Shown here piece by piece: positions 1 to 8,615 of a stretch of 24,255 bases of DNA; within the stretch, counting starts at the first letter, position 1, and each line of letters opens with the position of its first letter. Source of the stretch: a virus. The notes beneath the pieces are model-generated. The model ran no database searches. It was not told the DNA's origin and saw nothing but the letters and a program-made list of their open reading frames with translations. The stretch lies in the IMG/VR virus record IMGVR_UViG_3300044939_000143, positions 1 through 24,255 of that record, one strand, 5' to 3'. The translations under genes were made by a program, and so were the position numbers.

Positions 1-1
1 A

Positions 2-796
2 AACATGCCCCGCCCCTACGACGATTCTCACCCAGACTACAGGACGTCCAAGGACTTTGGTATGCGGTTTAGGCAGCTATTTTGTGCCCCACCAGGAAAG
101 CGGATTTTGGTGGCAGACTTGGACAGAATTGAGGTGGTTGTGCTTGCTTGGTTTTTGGCCAAATGCACAGGCGATAGCAAACTGCTTGACATAATAAACT
201 CTGGTGAAGACGTTCACTCGGCCAATGCCAAAAACTGGGGCATAAGCCGTAGCATGGCGAAGACTGTGCTTTTTCTTCTAATCTACGGAGGCTCGGCCAA
301 CCTAATCTACAAGCGAGGCTTAACTGCGTCTTTAGAAGAGGCAGAGAGGGTGTTTGCTCAGGTTCACTCAAACCAGCCGAGCATACAGCGTCTCCGCGAT
401 ATGTGCTTGTCTAAGGCCAAATCCAGGGTCCATGTGGATGGTGTGCCTGTTCTGTCAAACCCGTTTGGAGCCAGAGGAGTTTATCCAGAGTTGCTAAGTT
501 CAAACAAATGGGAGCGCTTGCGTGGAGAACGACAGTGCTTCAATTTTCTTATTCAAAAAACAGCCCGTGATGTGTTGCACTTGCTGCTGATTGAGTCCCT
601 TCCTTGTGTTGAGTTGGCAGGTGCTGCGTTTGTGAACGTGGTTCACGATGAGGCAATTGTTGAAGCAGATGAAGAAAAAGTTCCACAACTGCTGCAGGAC
701 CTAAACAGAATCTGGAACAACAGAATGGACATTCTCCAAGGGGTGCGAATTCATGGTGAGTGGCATGAAGGTGAGAGCTGGTTTGAGGCTAAATAA
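2..796 (+). CDS. DNA polymerase family A, C-terminal part (5' end outside window)
   Basis: This is the polymerase (palm and fingers) part of a Pol I/T7-type replicative DNA polymerase; the reading frame is open to the window edge, so the gene starts upstream. Counting from the Met at position 5, motif A has Asp38 and Glu43 (DLDRIEVVVLAWF). Motif B has Arg82, Lys86, Phe90, Tyr94 and Gly95 (RSMAKTVLFLLIYG), and motif C is VHDE with His213, Asp214 and Glu215. The Phe at the position of E. coli Pol I Phe762 predicts discrimination against dideoxynucleotides. Motif A is unusual: the Arg that normally follows Glu-Leu is Val. The 3'-5' exonuclease domain, if present, is not in view. The stop is followed by 72 noncoding bases and then the gp14-like gene on the same strand, so replication and virion genes adjoin. 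Confidence 0.93.
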   Translation, partial: NMPRPYDDSHPDYRTSKDFGMRFRQLFCAPPGKRILVADLDRIEVVVLAWFLAKCTGDSKLLDIINSGEDVHSANAKNWGISRSMAKTVLFLLIYGGSANLIYKRGLTASLEEAERVFAQVHSNQPSIQRLRDMCLSKAKSRVHVDGVPVLSNPFGARGVYPELLSSNKWERLRGERQCFNFLIQKTARDVLHLLLIESLPCVELAGAAFVNVVHDEAIVEADEEKVPQLLQDLNRIWNNRMDILQGVRIHGEWHEGESWFEAK

Positions 797-868
797 TCCC
801 CACAACCACCTATTAGAATGTAGCAACATGCAAGAAAACAAAGTGGGAAAAAGGAGTAAATTAATTAC

Positions 869-1909
869 ATGGGAGCAGCTGGTGCAGTTGCTGCCGGCCT
901 TTCAGCCGTCAGCGGCATTGTTTCATATACAAGCCAACAAAAACAAGCAAGTGCCCAACGCAAAGCACTTGCTTCTCAACAACAACAACAACAGCTTCAG
1001 GCTGAATTGCAGTTGTTTGCCATTAGAAACCAACGCTTGATGGATTCTCTTCAAGATGCGTTGGTGGATGCGGCACAACGAACCTCTTATTTGCAAACAG
1101 ATGCTGCGCTTAGAATGCAAGAGCGGTTGAACGAACTTGCTGCTCAAAACGCCATATTTGCAAGCAACATAGAGCTGCTTAAATCTGGGTTGGAACAAAA
1201 ACAAAAACAACTTCAAGCAGCTGAGAAAGCAAGTGAGCGCCGCAAGGCAGCAGCAGAGGAGTTTTTGTCGACTTTGTCAAATGAGAACCAAGATGTGGAG
1301 ACCCTTGCTAAGATCATACTAAGCAACCTAGAAAAGGCTGATGACAAACGGGCAACTATAGCCACTCTATTAGATATGGGCGCAGCTTCTGGTGGCATAA
1401 ATGAGGCTCTTGTGGCTCTCTTAGATTCTGGTGCGTTTGATGTTCTAAAACAAACTCAATTGTTTCAACGAAAGCAGCAAGAAAGGGATCAACAAATTGC
1501 TGCTTCTCGTGCCATCAGAAACACTTTTGAAACGTTGGCTGATGTTGGTAAAGGGATTGAGTCAACTTATGCGGGCTTGTTAAGCACAGAGTCTGACTTG
1601 TCAGCCAAGTTGAACCAAATCAATGCAGCAGCATCTGCTGATTTGGCTCGAAGAGCGTTTGAAAGTCAACGTCTGGTAAATGACCAATCATTCAAATTTA
1701 ATCTGTTGGCCAACGACATTGCCCGACAAAGCCGGTATTTGCAAAACCGACTAAATGAGCAAGCAGTAAAAGCTGGTACTTCGTTGGCTTTGGACACACT
1801 AGAAGCACAAAAACAGGCTATAAGACCACCAGGGTTTTTTGACTTCTTGGCTATTGGCATGAATGCAGCCACTGCCTACAAACAATTCACACCACCGAAG
1901 TTAGTTTGA
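869..1909 (+). CDS. gp14-like internal virion (DNA ejection) protein
   Basis: A 346-aa protein that is probably the small ejection protein of the internal core, matching T7 gp14 in role. It starts with a short Gly/Ala-rich hydrophobic stretch (GAAGAVAAGLSAVSGIVSY). About 250 residues of Gln/Ala/Glu-rich helix with coiled-coil character follow, including a Gln run encoded by CAA/CAG repeats near 979-995. The C-terminus returns to a hydrophobic patch (FFDFLAIGMNAATAYK). T7 gp14 has the same hydrophobic N-terminus, helical middle and alanine-rich end but is shorter, 196 aa. The ATG at 869 is preceded by AAGGAG at 851-856. The next gene begins 7 bases after the stop, so the two are co-translated. 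The call rests on architecture and position, not on a motif. Confidence 0.65.
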   Translation: MGAAGAVAAGLSAVSGIVSYTSQQKQASAQRKALASQQQQQQLQAELQLFAIRNQRLMDSLQDALVDAAQRTSYLQTDAALRMQERLNELAAQNAIFASNIELLKSGLEQKQKQLQAAEKASERRKAAAEEFLSTLSNENQDVETLAKIILSNLEKADDKRATIATLLDMGAASGGINEALVALLDSGAFDVLKQTQLFQRKQQERDQQIAASRAIRNTFETLADVGKGIESTYAGLLSTESDLSAKLNQINAAASADLARRAFESQRLVNDQSFKFNLLANDIARQSRYLQNRLNEQAVKAGTSLALDTLEAQKQAIRPPGFFDFLAIGMNAATAYKQFTPPKLV

Positions 1910-1916
1910 GGAAACT

Positions 1917-4900
1917 ATGGTACTAAACAACAGATACTTGGGCAGCGATGAGGCAATTTATTTGCAACAAAAGGCAGGTAATAGCCTGTTTGAATCAGCC
2001 TTGTCTGCTGCCAATAAAATAAACGAAAGCACTCAAAATTATTTGGACAGTGCACTAAAAATTAATGAGCGCTTCATGCAGCTTTCGCAACAAAACGAGG
2101 CAGCAAAAGCTGTTTTGGGTTCAGCTCAACCAGGGCTGGCGGTTTTGGCTGATGCAGGCCTAAAGTACATGGCCCTAAAGCAACAACACGAGCAAGAGTT
2201 GGCTAAGATTAGTCTACAACTAAAACAACAACAGCTTAAAAAGCTGTTGGATTCAAATTATGAGCAAGCCACATCTCGTATTGGTCAGCTCATGCAAGAC
2301 TACATAGAAAGCGGGGCATTGTTTAGAGAAACTCAAACTGACAAAGGCGTTGTCACCGGCCCTCAATCGTTTAGAGAGTCTGCTTTGCGTGAGCTAACAA
2401 ATGTTGGTGAGCTTGATCCTGATGACAAAGTAAAGCTGTTAAACAAAATTAATGAGTTTGCCGAATCTGCGTCCAGAGAAAGACAGCGAAAATTAATTGA
2501 CGCTTTAGAAAAAAACAAAGCAGCAAGGGCTGATGCAATTGTTGCTGGCTTGGAACTTGATGTTGTTCCGTTGATTTCCAACATAAAGAAAGCAGGTGTT
2601 ACTCAGCAAGCTAAGCCCTGGTTGGATGCAATTAGTCAGCGTTTAAAAGATTTTTTGGCAGCAGATAATGGGCTAGAGGAACACGAGAAGCTTACTGCAG
2701 CTGCACGTGTATTGAGGCAAGCTGCCGATGCTTATGGAGTAAAGGTGGAAAACTATGCCCAATACAACGCTGACCTTGTCAACTTCCAAAACTTTGTTCA
2801 AGAATATTACAAGGCTAGGATGGAATACGTTTCCCCAGCCTCAAAAGACTATAACAACTACGATGTGTTTAAGACCAAGGTCGGTTTGGCTGCTATCAAG
2901 TACGGTGATTGGACCAAAAACGTTGCGCAAATAAACGAAGCAGACAAGCTCAAGATGGAGGCCATTGAGCTACAACGTGCACAACAACGTGTTCAAGAAG
3001 AGGTGGTGAAGTCTGCTGGTATGCGCTTCCCATTCTCAAATGCTTGGTCTGTTTGGGTGGCTGCCAGTGCTATCAGCAACCCGTTCTTTGCAGCATCAAT
3101 ACAAAACTCTGAGTTTGGTGACAACCCTGCTACTAAAAATGGGCTATGGTTGGCTGAAGAGTATAAAAAGTATGAGAAAGATTTGACTGCACTACAGACT
3201 GAATTAGCTGGCTTAAACATTGATTTTTATCGAATGGATTTAAGGCGGGTAGATTCCATGTCTGCTGTGTTGAACAAACTGGCTGAGCGCAACACAACAG
3301 GTCAGCTATCGCCTGCTGATTTGGAGTTTCTTAACCAGCTTCAGCAAAATGCACCCGAACTTTACGGCATTTTAGCTTCCAAGCTAACCAATCCTCAACA
3401 GTCTTTAGACGTTGGTGCGCTAAGGCGGGCTCTTGATCTTGAGCAAAATGCCATTACTAGAATTCAAAACGCCATAATAGACAAACAACGCACCAAACAA
3501 GCTGAATTGAGGGCAAGATATGCTCACCTAGCACAAGCTGGGTTGCTGGTAGACCGTACCCAAATTGCCAAAATTGCACAGCAGTATAAGGCAGCTGCTG
3601 AAAAAGAGCTTTCAGAGGCCAACAAATTCGCCAATGAGTTAAAAGCACGGGTTGTTGTGCCACAGTTCTATGGTGTTCCACCAAATTTTGATGGCTCGTC
3701 CACGTATGCACCCGACGTGGACGCAAGCGGTAGGGTGCGCGTTGCACCTCGTGCCAGACTTCAAAACTTGCGTGTTGGAAATAACACAATAATCACGCCT
3801 GTTTTGGCTGGTGCAAATGCCCCAATCACCAGCCAATTTGGTGCTCCAAGACCGTCTAATAGGCGACACGCAGGTGTTGACTTTGGTGTTGAAGGCAATG
3901 AAAGAGCTGTGGCTCTTGTTGGCGGTGTTGCCTATGTAGGCAAAGCAGATGGTTATGGCAATTTTATTGACATCATAGGCGACAACGGCTTTGTATACAG
4001 GTATGCACACCAGCAAGCTCTTGTTAAGTCTGGACAAAGAGTGCAACCAGGTGAGCCAATAAGCTTCAGCGACGGTTCTGGCATAAACATTGGAGGTAAG
4101 CACTTGCATTTTGAAGTACGCAACAAAGCCAATTTTGATAGCAAAGGCAACTATGTTCCCTCCTTTGGCTGGGATGGTGTTGTTGACCCAATTGAGCATT
4201 TAAGAAGGCTAACAATCAAAGACAGTAACGTTCTTAAACCCAGATCAATTGGTGCTTTGTTTGCTCGCACCCATCCTTGGCTGAAAGCAAGTCCAAACAG
4301 TTTCTTAACACCTCAAGGAGCCATGCAAGCAAATGTTTTTCAAACGCCTACTTCCCAACCACAACCTGCAACCAATGTGTTCACGGCGCAACGCCCATTA
4401 AATAGAACTTATTTGCCCTTCACTAGAGGCAACGTCCAATCATATGATTATAATGACGACTACAACTACGCCATCCTTCGTAAAAACCCAACCTGGCGTA
4501 GGGCTTTGGTAGATGCTGCTCGTGCGCTAAAAATACCGGCTGTTTGGTTGGCCGACATTATTCAGCAAGAGACCAGTTGGAATATTCACAAACGCCATGG
4601 CGGCAGAATTACGGGCATAATCGGGTTTGATGACCCAACTGCTGGTGACAAGCCTTTTGAAACACAGGCCAAAATGGTTGTTGACTACTACAGAAAAGCT
4701 GGTTGGTTTGATGTTTTGCGTAAGAAGGGACCAAACGCCAGCATTGCTGACTTTTGGATCTTAACCAGAGCAGGTACTGTGCCTCTTCGCAGCCTGGGAG
4801 GCAAAAACATGCGTCAGTACATAATCGATGGCGGAGATCCATTTAAGCTGCGCATGAATGACACAGGCACCACGTTTGGGTATGAGCTTCAGCTGCTTGG

Positions 4901-5072
4901 TAAATGGGCTGGCAGACGCTACAACATCCCATACTCAGGTGGTGTCAACAGCAACTACAGAATAAGCAGGAACAAGGCTGTTTCGTTTGACTATCACCCC
5001 CATTGCAGCATTTGTAATGAGCTCCTGCTTTCTGGTTCATGGGTTCATCACCAACATGACAACACAATCTGA
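1917..5072 (+). CDS. Large ejection protein with M23 peptidase and lytic transglycosylase-like domains
   Basis: A 1051-aa virion protein predicted to enter the cell envelope during DNA ejection and open the peptidoglycan, in the role of T7 gp15/gp16. Residues 1 to about 600 are helical and coiled-coil rich. Residues about 625-765 form an M23 (LytM-type) zinc endopeptidase: His651 and Asp655 in RHAGVDFG, a YAH motif, and His729/His731 in HLHFEVR, which is the full metal-binding set. Residues about 860-1010 look like a lysozyme/transglycosylase fold, with Glu885 in IIQQETSW as the likely catalytic acid. T7 gp16 has only the transglycosylase domain, so two cutting activities here is a notable addition. 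The last 25 residues hold a Cys/His cluster (HCSIC then HHQH). The start is set by GAGG, which overlaps the stop of the upstream gene. Confidence 0.85.
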   Translation: MVLNNRYLGSDEAIYLQQKAGNSLFESALSAANKINESTQNYLDSALKINERFMQLSQQNEAAKAVLGSAQPGLAVLADAGLKYMALKQQHEQELAKISLQLKQQQLKKLLDSNYEQATSRIGQLMQDYIESGALFRETQTDKGVVTGPQSFRESALRELTNVGELDPDDKVKLLNKINEFAESASRERQRKLIDALEKNKAARADAIVAGLELDVVPLISNIKKAGVTQQAKPWLDAISQRLKDFLAADNGLEEHEKLTAAARVLRQAADAYGVKVENYAQYNADLVNFQNFVQEYYKARMEYVSPASKDYNNYDVFKTKVGLAAIKYGDWTKNVAQINEADKLKMEAIELQRAQQRVQEEVVKSAGMRFPFSNAWSVWVAASAISNPFFAASIQNSEFGDNPATKNGLWLAEEYKKYEKDLTALQTELAGLNIDFYRMDLRRVDSMSAVLNKLAERNTTGQLSPADLEFLNQLQQNAPELYGILASKLTNPQQSLDVGALRRALDLEQNAITRIQNAIIDKQRTKQAELRARYAHLAQAGLLVDRTQIAKIAQQYKAAAEKELSEANKFANELKARVVVPQFYGVPPNFDGSSTYAPDVDASGRVRVAPRARLQNLRVGNNTIITPVLAGANAPITSQFGAPRPSNRRHAGVDFGVEGNERAVALVGGVAYVGKADGYGNFIDIIGDNGFVYRYAHQQALVKSGQRVQPGEPISFSDGSGINIGGKHLHFEVRNKANFDSKGNYVPSFGWDGVVDPIEHLRRLTIKDSNVLKPRSIGALFARTHPWLKASPNSFLTPQGAMQANVFQTPTSQPQPATNVFTAQRPLNRTYLPFTRGNVQSYDYNDDYNYAILRKNPTWRRALVDAARALKIPAVWLADIIQQETSWNIHKRHGGRITGIIGFDDPTAGDKPFETQAKMVVDYYRKAGWFDVLRKKGPNASIADFWILTRAGTVPLRSLGGKNMRQYIIDGGDPFKLRMNDTGTTFGYELQLLGKWAGRRYNIPYSGGVNSNYRISRNKAVSFDYHPHCSICNELLLSGSWVHHQHDNTI

Positions 5073-5088
5073 TGCGGGTTAGATTATC

Positions 5089-7827
5089 ATGGAAAATCGT
5101 ATTAAACCAAAGCTCGTTGTTCAGGAACCAGACACTCCTGAAATAGCCTCGTTTGCTGGTCTTTCTTCTGCCACAACAAACCAAGGCACTGATTCTGTGT
5201 TTTTGGACAAGCAAGTAAATGCTGTTATTACCTCCACAGGAGAGCTGACTCCCCGCTTTGGCAGCAGGGTAAAAGGCATTTTATCTTCTGTGTCTGGCTC
5301 TTGTAACGTGTTTCAGTTTCAGTTTGAATCTCGCAATTACTTGCTGCTCAAAACTGGTGTTGACTTGGCTCTTTATCTAAAAGACAACAACGGTAGGTTA
5401 AGGTTTGTTGCCTATAAACCCAGCGTCTTCAGAGATGAAAGCGCTGATGAAGAGCCTTCGTTTTCTGCTTTGGTGGAAAACAAAAGCTGCTTTGTTTTGA
5501 TTGCCACAAAATCTACTCCCTTGTTGTGTTTTTGTTTGATTTCGCTTCGCGCATCAGTTGGTTCTATTTCCAACGGTGGCAGTTCATTGTCGCTTTCGTT
5601 GAGTGTGTTTCCCAATAACAACAACACCATCAACACAGGCAACACAATCATTGTGTCTCCAACTGGTGCTATTCACGTTTTAACCAGCATGACGCAAACA
5701 GGTGCTAACGTGGCACTTACTTCATCTTCTCCATTTGACTGGGTACAAGTGGGTAACACCATTAGTTTCCATTCCTGTTTTTGGTTTTGGTGTGCAGATG
5801 CCAATTACTACCCAGGCAATTACTTGTGGAATTCTGCCGTTCGAAAAAATCAATTGCCAATAGATGTTAACGTGGCTGTGCCTCAGCCTTTGTCTGCCAA
5901 TCCTATAATAAATGAAAGCGACATTCTAGATGATTACACAAGTTATTGGTTTATTGTTTTTAAAAACAACAGCAACCCAGCAGATGTTTTTAATTTCAGG
6001 GGAGACAGACAACCAGCAACTGCTGACGAATGGTGTCAGTCTGATGGTAGTTACATGCCTGGAAGAGGTATGAAGTGCACTCAAACTCCTTTTTTTATTT
6101 CGTTTGGAGCATTGGAGTCTGGTGGCCAACCCAGCACAGTTCTTATTGGAAGAGGCAGACGCATCTTGTTGGGTAATGGTAATGGAGTTCCTGTTGAGCA
6201 TGTTCTGGTTCGTGTTGATAAAAATCCTGTTGACTTCCCCACTTTCTTTACCAACACTTTATGGGTTACGTCTGGCATAGCTCATGCTTTTGCTGTTATA
6301 AATTACGACCCATCTTCTTCTTGTTTCAGAAACCCAGGTGTGGATTCTTCAGCAGTTGTTGAACTAATTTTTTCCCGCCCATTTAAACCCGGAGCGTCAA
6401 CTTCTGTTGTTGATCTAGAACCAAACCAGTCTGGTACAATAAATCTTGGTGATGGTTGGATTGTGCCCCTCTACGGATACAACTACATTGCCAACACACT
6501 AGACCACAAGTACCCACACATTGTGTCTTCAATTGGCCAACGGTTGGTCTTGACTGGTTTAAACAACAAAGTGGCGTTTTCTCACGCTGATTGGCAATAC
6601 CGCGGCATTTCATGGAACAATTTCCAAGTTAGCTCAATTTCATTTTCTCCCTCATCTGCTTACGTTGTTTCTATTCGAGAAAATTGTTCCAAAGTAATTG
6701 ATGTAAAGTCTGTTTTTGGTGTGCTGGTGGTTGCGACGGACGTTGGTATTTTCCGCATTAGCGGCGAATCCTCAAGCTCCCCGCCTTCTGCGTCTGTTGC
6801 CAACACCGTCATTGTCAGTCGTGAGATTGTGCCTTCAACCTCCTCTTTTGTTCTATACGAAAACAAGCTCTTTTACATAAGCCGCAACGGCCTGTTTATT
6901 TTGGAGTACAATCAAAACATACAGGAACTAGAAAACATTGTTTTTTCACCCCACGTTAGCGACTATTTTGAAACCAAATCTCCAAAATCTTTGGTTTGGT
7001 CAAACACCTTACAAAGCTTTTTAGTTGGCTTTGGCGGTACCTTGGATTTGCTTCAGCTGAGTGTTAAGTCGCTCACGTGGTCTTCAATACGGCTTGCCAC
7101 TTCTTTGGCGCCCAACCTAAACACAAGTTTTGATGGCTTCACTCTTCTCACCACTGCCACAACTGGGTCTGGCACCCAGTCTGCCATTATTTTGTGTGAG
7201 TGGGACCGTGTTGATAGGGACTTGGAGGGCATCACCAGCTGGAACAGCCTTCTAAATGTGCAATTGCCTGGCACTCAGGTCACTGTCTACAACACTCCAA
7301 CTGATGTTTCTGACCTTGTCCTTCCTTCTGCCCTTGTTTGTTCCCTCAACCCCAATTGTGTGCAAGCACATGGTCCCAACCACGCCCGTGTTGTTGGAGC
7401 CAATCAGGTGCTCTTGGTTGAACACTCTGGCGGTATGGTGCCTTTGCCCATTGTCTCTGCCTTTGTTACCAAGGCGTTTACCAGCGACAGACTCAACAGG
7501 GCCAACCGCATCCGAGGCTGCAATTTGCTCCTTCGTGGCCGTGGCACCATTTCCGTCCGCCTTGTCTTACCTGTTTACGGGTTTGATGATAGGTTGGACG
7601 AACTTACCACATGGGTCGTTGGCTCCCCTTCTCAGCATGCTGGAGAGGGCCTTTTAAATGCCGCATTTGCTGTTCGTCTAGCACCTGGTGACACAACCAA
7701 CCTCCGTGTTGGCATGGTGGGGCATGCCGAGGCTTGGCAATTGGCCTGTGTTTTGTCTTCTGGCCTGGCTGTTGCTGGGCTTCAGTTCGATACCAGCCGC
7801 AAGGGACTGCGCCGCACCCGCTTCTAA
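5089..7827 (+). CDS. gp12-like tail tubular protein B (tail nozzle)
   Basis: A 912-aa beta-rich protein predicted to form the tail nozzle below the adaptor ring, as T7 gp12 does (794 aa). The strongest match is the central stretch around residues 480-565. There GQRLVLTG, VAFSHADW and NNFQ, followed by a strand-rich part ending GIFRISGE, mirror the T7 gp12 pattern of an Arg-Leu/Phe-Gly line, a Ser-Arg line, NF and a final gif.isG segment. The N-terminal region has TPRFGSRVKG and DLALYLKDNNGRLRF, similar to the opening of gp12 proteins. The gene starts 16 bases after the ejection protein with no clear Shine-Dalgarno, so it may depend on coupling. It is the last plus-strand gene before the opposite-strand island. 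Confidence 0.78.
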   Translation: MENRIKPKLVVQEPDTPEIASFAGLSSATTNQGTDSVFLDKQVNAVITSTGELTPRFGSRVKGILSSVSGSCNVFQFQFESRNYLLLKTGVDLALYLKDNNGRLRFVAYKPSVFRDESADEEPSFSALVENKSCFVLIATKSTPLLCFCLISLRASVGSISNGGSSLSLSLSVFPNNNNTINTGNTIIVSPTGAIHVLTSMTQTGANVALTSSSPFDWVQVGNTISFHSCFWFWCADANYYPGNYLWNSAVRKNQLPIDVNVAVPQPLSANPIINESDILDDYTSYWFIVFKNNSNPADVFNFRGDRQPATADEWCQSDGSYMPGRGMKCTQTPFFISFGALESGGQPSTVLIGRGRRILLGNGNGVPVEHVLVRVDKNPVDFPTFFTNTLWVTSGIAHAFAVINYDPSSSCFRNPGVDSSAVVELIFSRPFKPGASTSVVDLEPNQSGTINLGDGWIVPLYGYNYIANTLDHKYPHIVSSIGQRLVLTGLNNKVAFSHADWQYRGISWNNFQVSSISFSPSSAYVVSIRENCSKVIDVKSVFGVLVVATDVGIFRISGESSSSPPSASVANTVIVSREIVPSTSSFVLYENKLFYISRNGLFILEYNQNIQELENIVFSPHVSDYFETKSPKSLVWSNTLQSFLVGFGGTLDLLQLSVKSLTWSSIRLATSLAPNLNTSFDGFTLLTTATTGSGTQSAIILCEWDRVDRDLEGITSWNSLLNVQLPGTQVTVYNTPTDVSDLVLPSALVCSLNPNCVQAHGPNHARVVGANQVLLVEHSGGMVPLPIVSAFVTKAFTSDRLNRANRIRGCNLLLRGRGTISVRLVLPVYGFDDRLDELTTWVVGSPSQHAGEGLLNAAFAVRLAPGDTTNLRVGMVGHAEAWQLACVLSSGLAVAGLQFDTSRKGLRRTRF

Positions 7828-7864
7828 CCACCACCCCCTTTCCTTTCCGTTGCCCGCCTGCGCT

Positions 7865-7888
7865 GCCCTCAAGCAGCCGGGGCTTTTT
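7865..7888 (+). terminator. Possible weak terminator after the tail nozzle gene
   Basis: GCCCT (7865-7869) can pair with GGGGC (7879-7883), leaving a 9-base loop, and TTTTT follows directly at 7884-7888. The stem is short and its inner pair is a T-G wobble. The position, 38 bases after the stop, fits the end of the plus-strand transcript before the island. Confidence 0.4.
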
Positions 7889-7930
7889 CTGTGGTTGGTT
7901 GGGGCTTTTGCCAGGGGGTGATTTTCCACC

Positions 7931-7957
7931 AAATCCCGACCGGATTGCCGGAGTTTC
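7931..7957 (+). repeat. 27-bp repeat, left-flank copy 1
   Basis: This copy shares with the other six C at position 7, GG at 12-13 and CCG at 18-20. It carries ATCCCGACCGG then CCGGAG. It lies 177 bp beyond the 3' end of the minus-strand gene at 8109. Confidence 0.7.
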
Positions 7958-8013
7958 CTGCGCTACATCGGCCTCACTTAGGCTGGTGCATGTGGGCCAA
8001 GAGGCAATCACCA

Positions 8014-8040
8014 GCAACCCGATTGGAATGCCGGAGATGG
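8014..8040 (+). repeat. 27-bp repeat, left-flank copy 2
   Basis: Same orientation as copy 1 and 83 bp from it. It reads CCCGATTGG then CCGGAGATGG. The 83-bp spacing is about two periods of the right-hand array, but I see no convincing copy between them. Confidence 0.7.
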
Positions 8041-8057
8041 CCCAGGTCGCAGGGGCC

Positions 8058-8091
8058 AAAAAAGGCCCGGTCAGCGGGTGCTGCTCAGGCC
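8058..8091 (-). terminator. Possible terminator of the minus-strand two-gene operon
   Basis: On the minus strand GGCC (8091-8088) can pair with GGCC (8067-8064), enclosing a smaller CAGC/GCTG stem, and six T follow (8063-8058). It lies 18 bases beyond the stop codon at 8109-8111. The stem has internal mismatches, so this is moderate evidence. The A-run also sits between GGGCC and GGCCC, an alternative small hairpin. Confidence 0.4.
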
Positions 8092-8108
8092 AGTGCAGGA
8101 GGGAAGTG

Positions 8109-8537
8109 CTAGGCGAGGTCCTCTAGGTCCTCATCATCAAGATCCTCAAAGTCATCGTCATCGTCATCATCAAGGTCATCCCCGTCAGGGTCTGAGGGGC
8201 TGTCAGAGTCGGCGTCAGGGGCCAGCTCAAAGAGGAGGGCAGTCACGTGGCGAAGGTCTTGCTCTGTGTCTTGGGTGTCTAGGTAGTCGAAGTGTTCGGC
8301 CACCCAATTGCCAAACCGCATGGCAAGTGGGACAACATCCTCATAGTCTGCAGTAGCTGAGTCAGCCACCGTGGCTGCGGCAAGCAGGGCAATGGCCTCT
8401 TTGAAAGACACGCCAAAAGCGTGGGCAATGAAGGTGGCCCGGTCCTGGGTGCGCGGGTGGTAAGGAAAGGCCCACACAATGTCGGGGCGAGAAACGCCTG
8501 CTTGCTTTAGTTCGCGGATGGTGGTTTTGATGTCCAT
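8109..8537 (-). CDS. Small protein with a very acidic C-terminal tail, function unknown
   Basis: A 142-aa protein I do not recognise. Residues 1 to about 105 look helical and soluble, with no signal peptide or membrane segment. Residues 108-142 are almost all acidic: about 22 of 35 are Asp or Glu, including seven Asp in a row at 123-129. Such tails occur in proteins that mimic or compete with nucleic acid, for example the RNA polymerase delta subunit and anti-restriction DNA mimics; applying that here is inference. The frame is open to a Met at 8597, but I chose 8537 because GGAGG sits 8 bases upstream (8546-8550) and the extra 20 residues cover an intercistronic hairpin. It is the second gene of an operon with the 198-aa gene, 78 bases downstream. 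Codon use is GC-rich, unlike the plus-strand genes. Confidence 0.8.
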   Translation of the reverse strand: MDIKTTIRELKQAGVSRPDIVWAFPYHPRTQDRATFIAHAFGVSFKEAIALLAAATVADSATADYEDVVPLAMRFGNWVAEHFDYLDTQDTEQDLRHVTALLFELAPDADSDSPSDPDGDDLDDDDDDDFEDLDDEDLEDLA

Positions 8538-8574
8538 GGTGAGTTCCTCCAAACTGGGTGGTCTGAGGTGATCA

Positions 8575-8599
8575 CCGTGGCTGCTGGGCGCAGCCACGG
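8575..8599 (-). other. Perfect 10-bp intercistronic stem-loop
   Basis: CCGTGGCTGC (8575-8584) and GCAGCCACGG (8590-8599) are exact inverse complements with a 5-base loop. The hairpin lies between the two minus-strand genes, just upstream of the Shine-Dalgarno of the acidic-tail gene. No T-run follows it, so it looks like an mRNA stabiliser, processing site or partial block to readthrough rather than a terminator. Confidence 0.75.
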
Positions 8600-8615
8600 A
8601 GGCTGAGGGCAGAAA

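Larger units (their letters stand above)
7828..8108. other. Noncoding left flank of the island (281 bp)
   Basis: No credible gene lies here. It contains the weak plus-strand terminator, two copies of the 27-bp repeat (7931-7957 and 8014-8040), and a possible minus-strand terminator at 8058-8091. GC content rises sharply after the tail gene. Confidence 0.7.

Noticed and set aside
783-819. Promoter between DNA polymerase and the gp14-like gene (TTGAGG, TAGAAT)
   Set aside because: The boxes are 25 bases apart; nothing else in the 72-base gap looks like a promoter.
3639-4199. 186-aa minus-strand open frame
   Set aside because: It lies wholly within the M23 peptidase coding region, whose plus-strand catalytic motifs are clear.
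7604-8126. Plus- and minus-strand open frames over the end of the nozzle gene and the left flank
   Set aside because: They overlap the strong nozzle frame, cross the repeats, are Pro/Trp/Gly-rich, and lack initiation signals.
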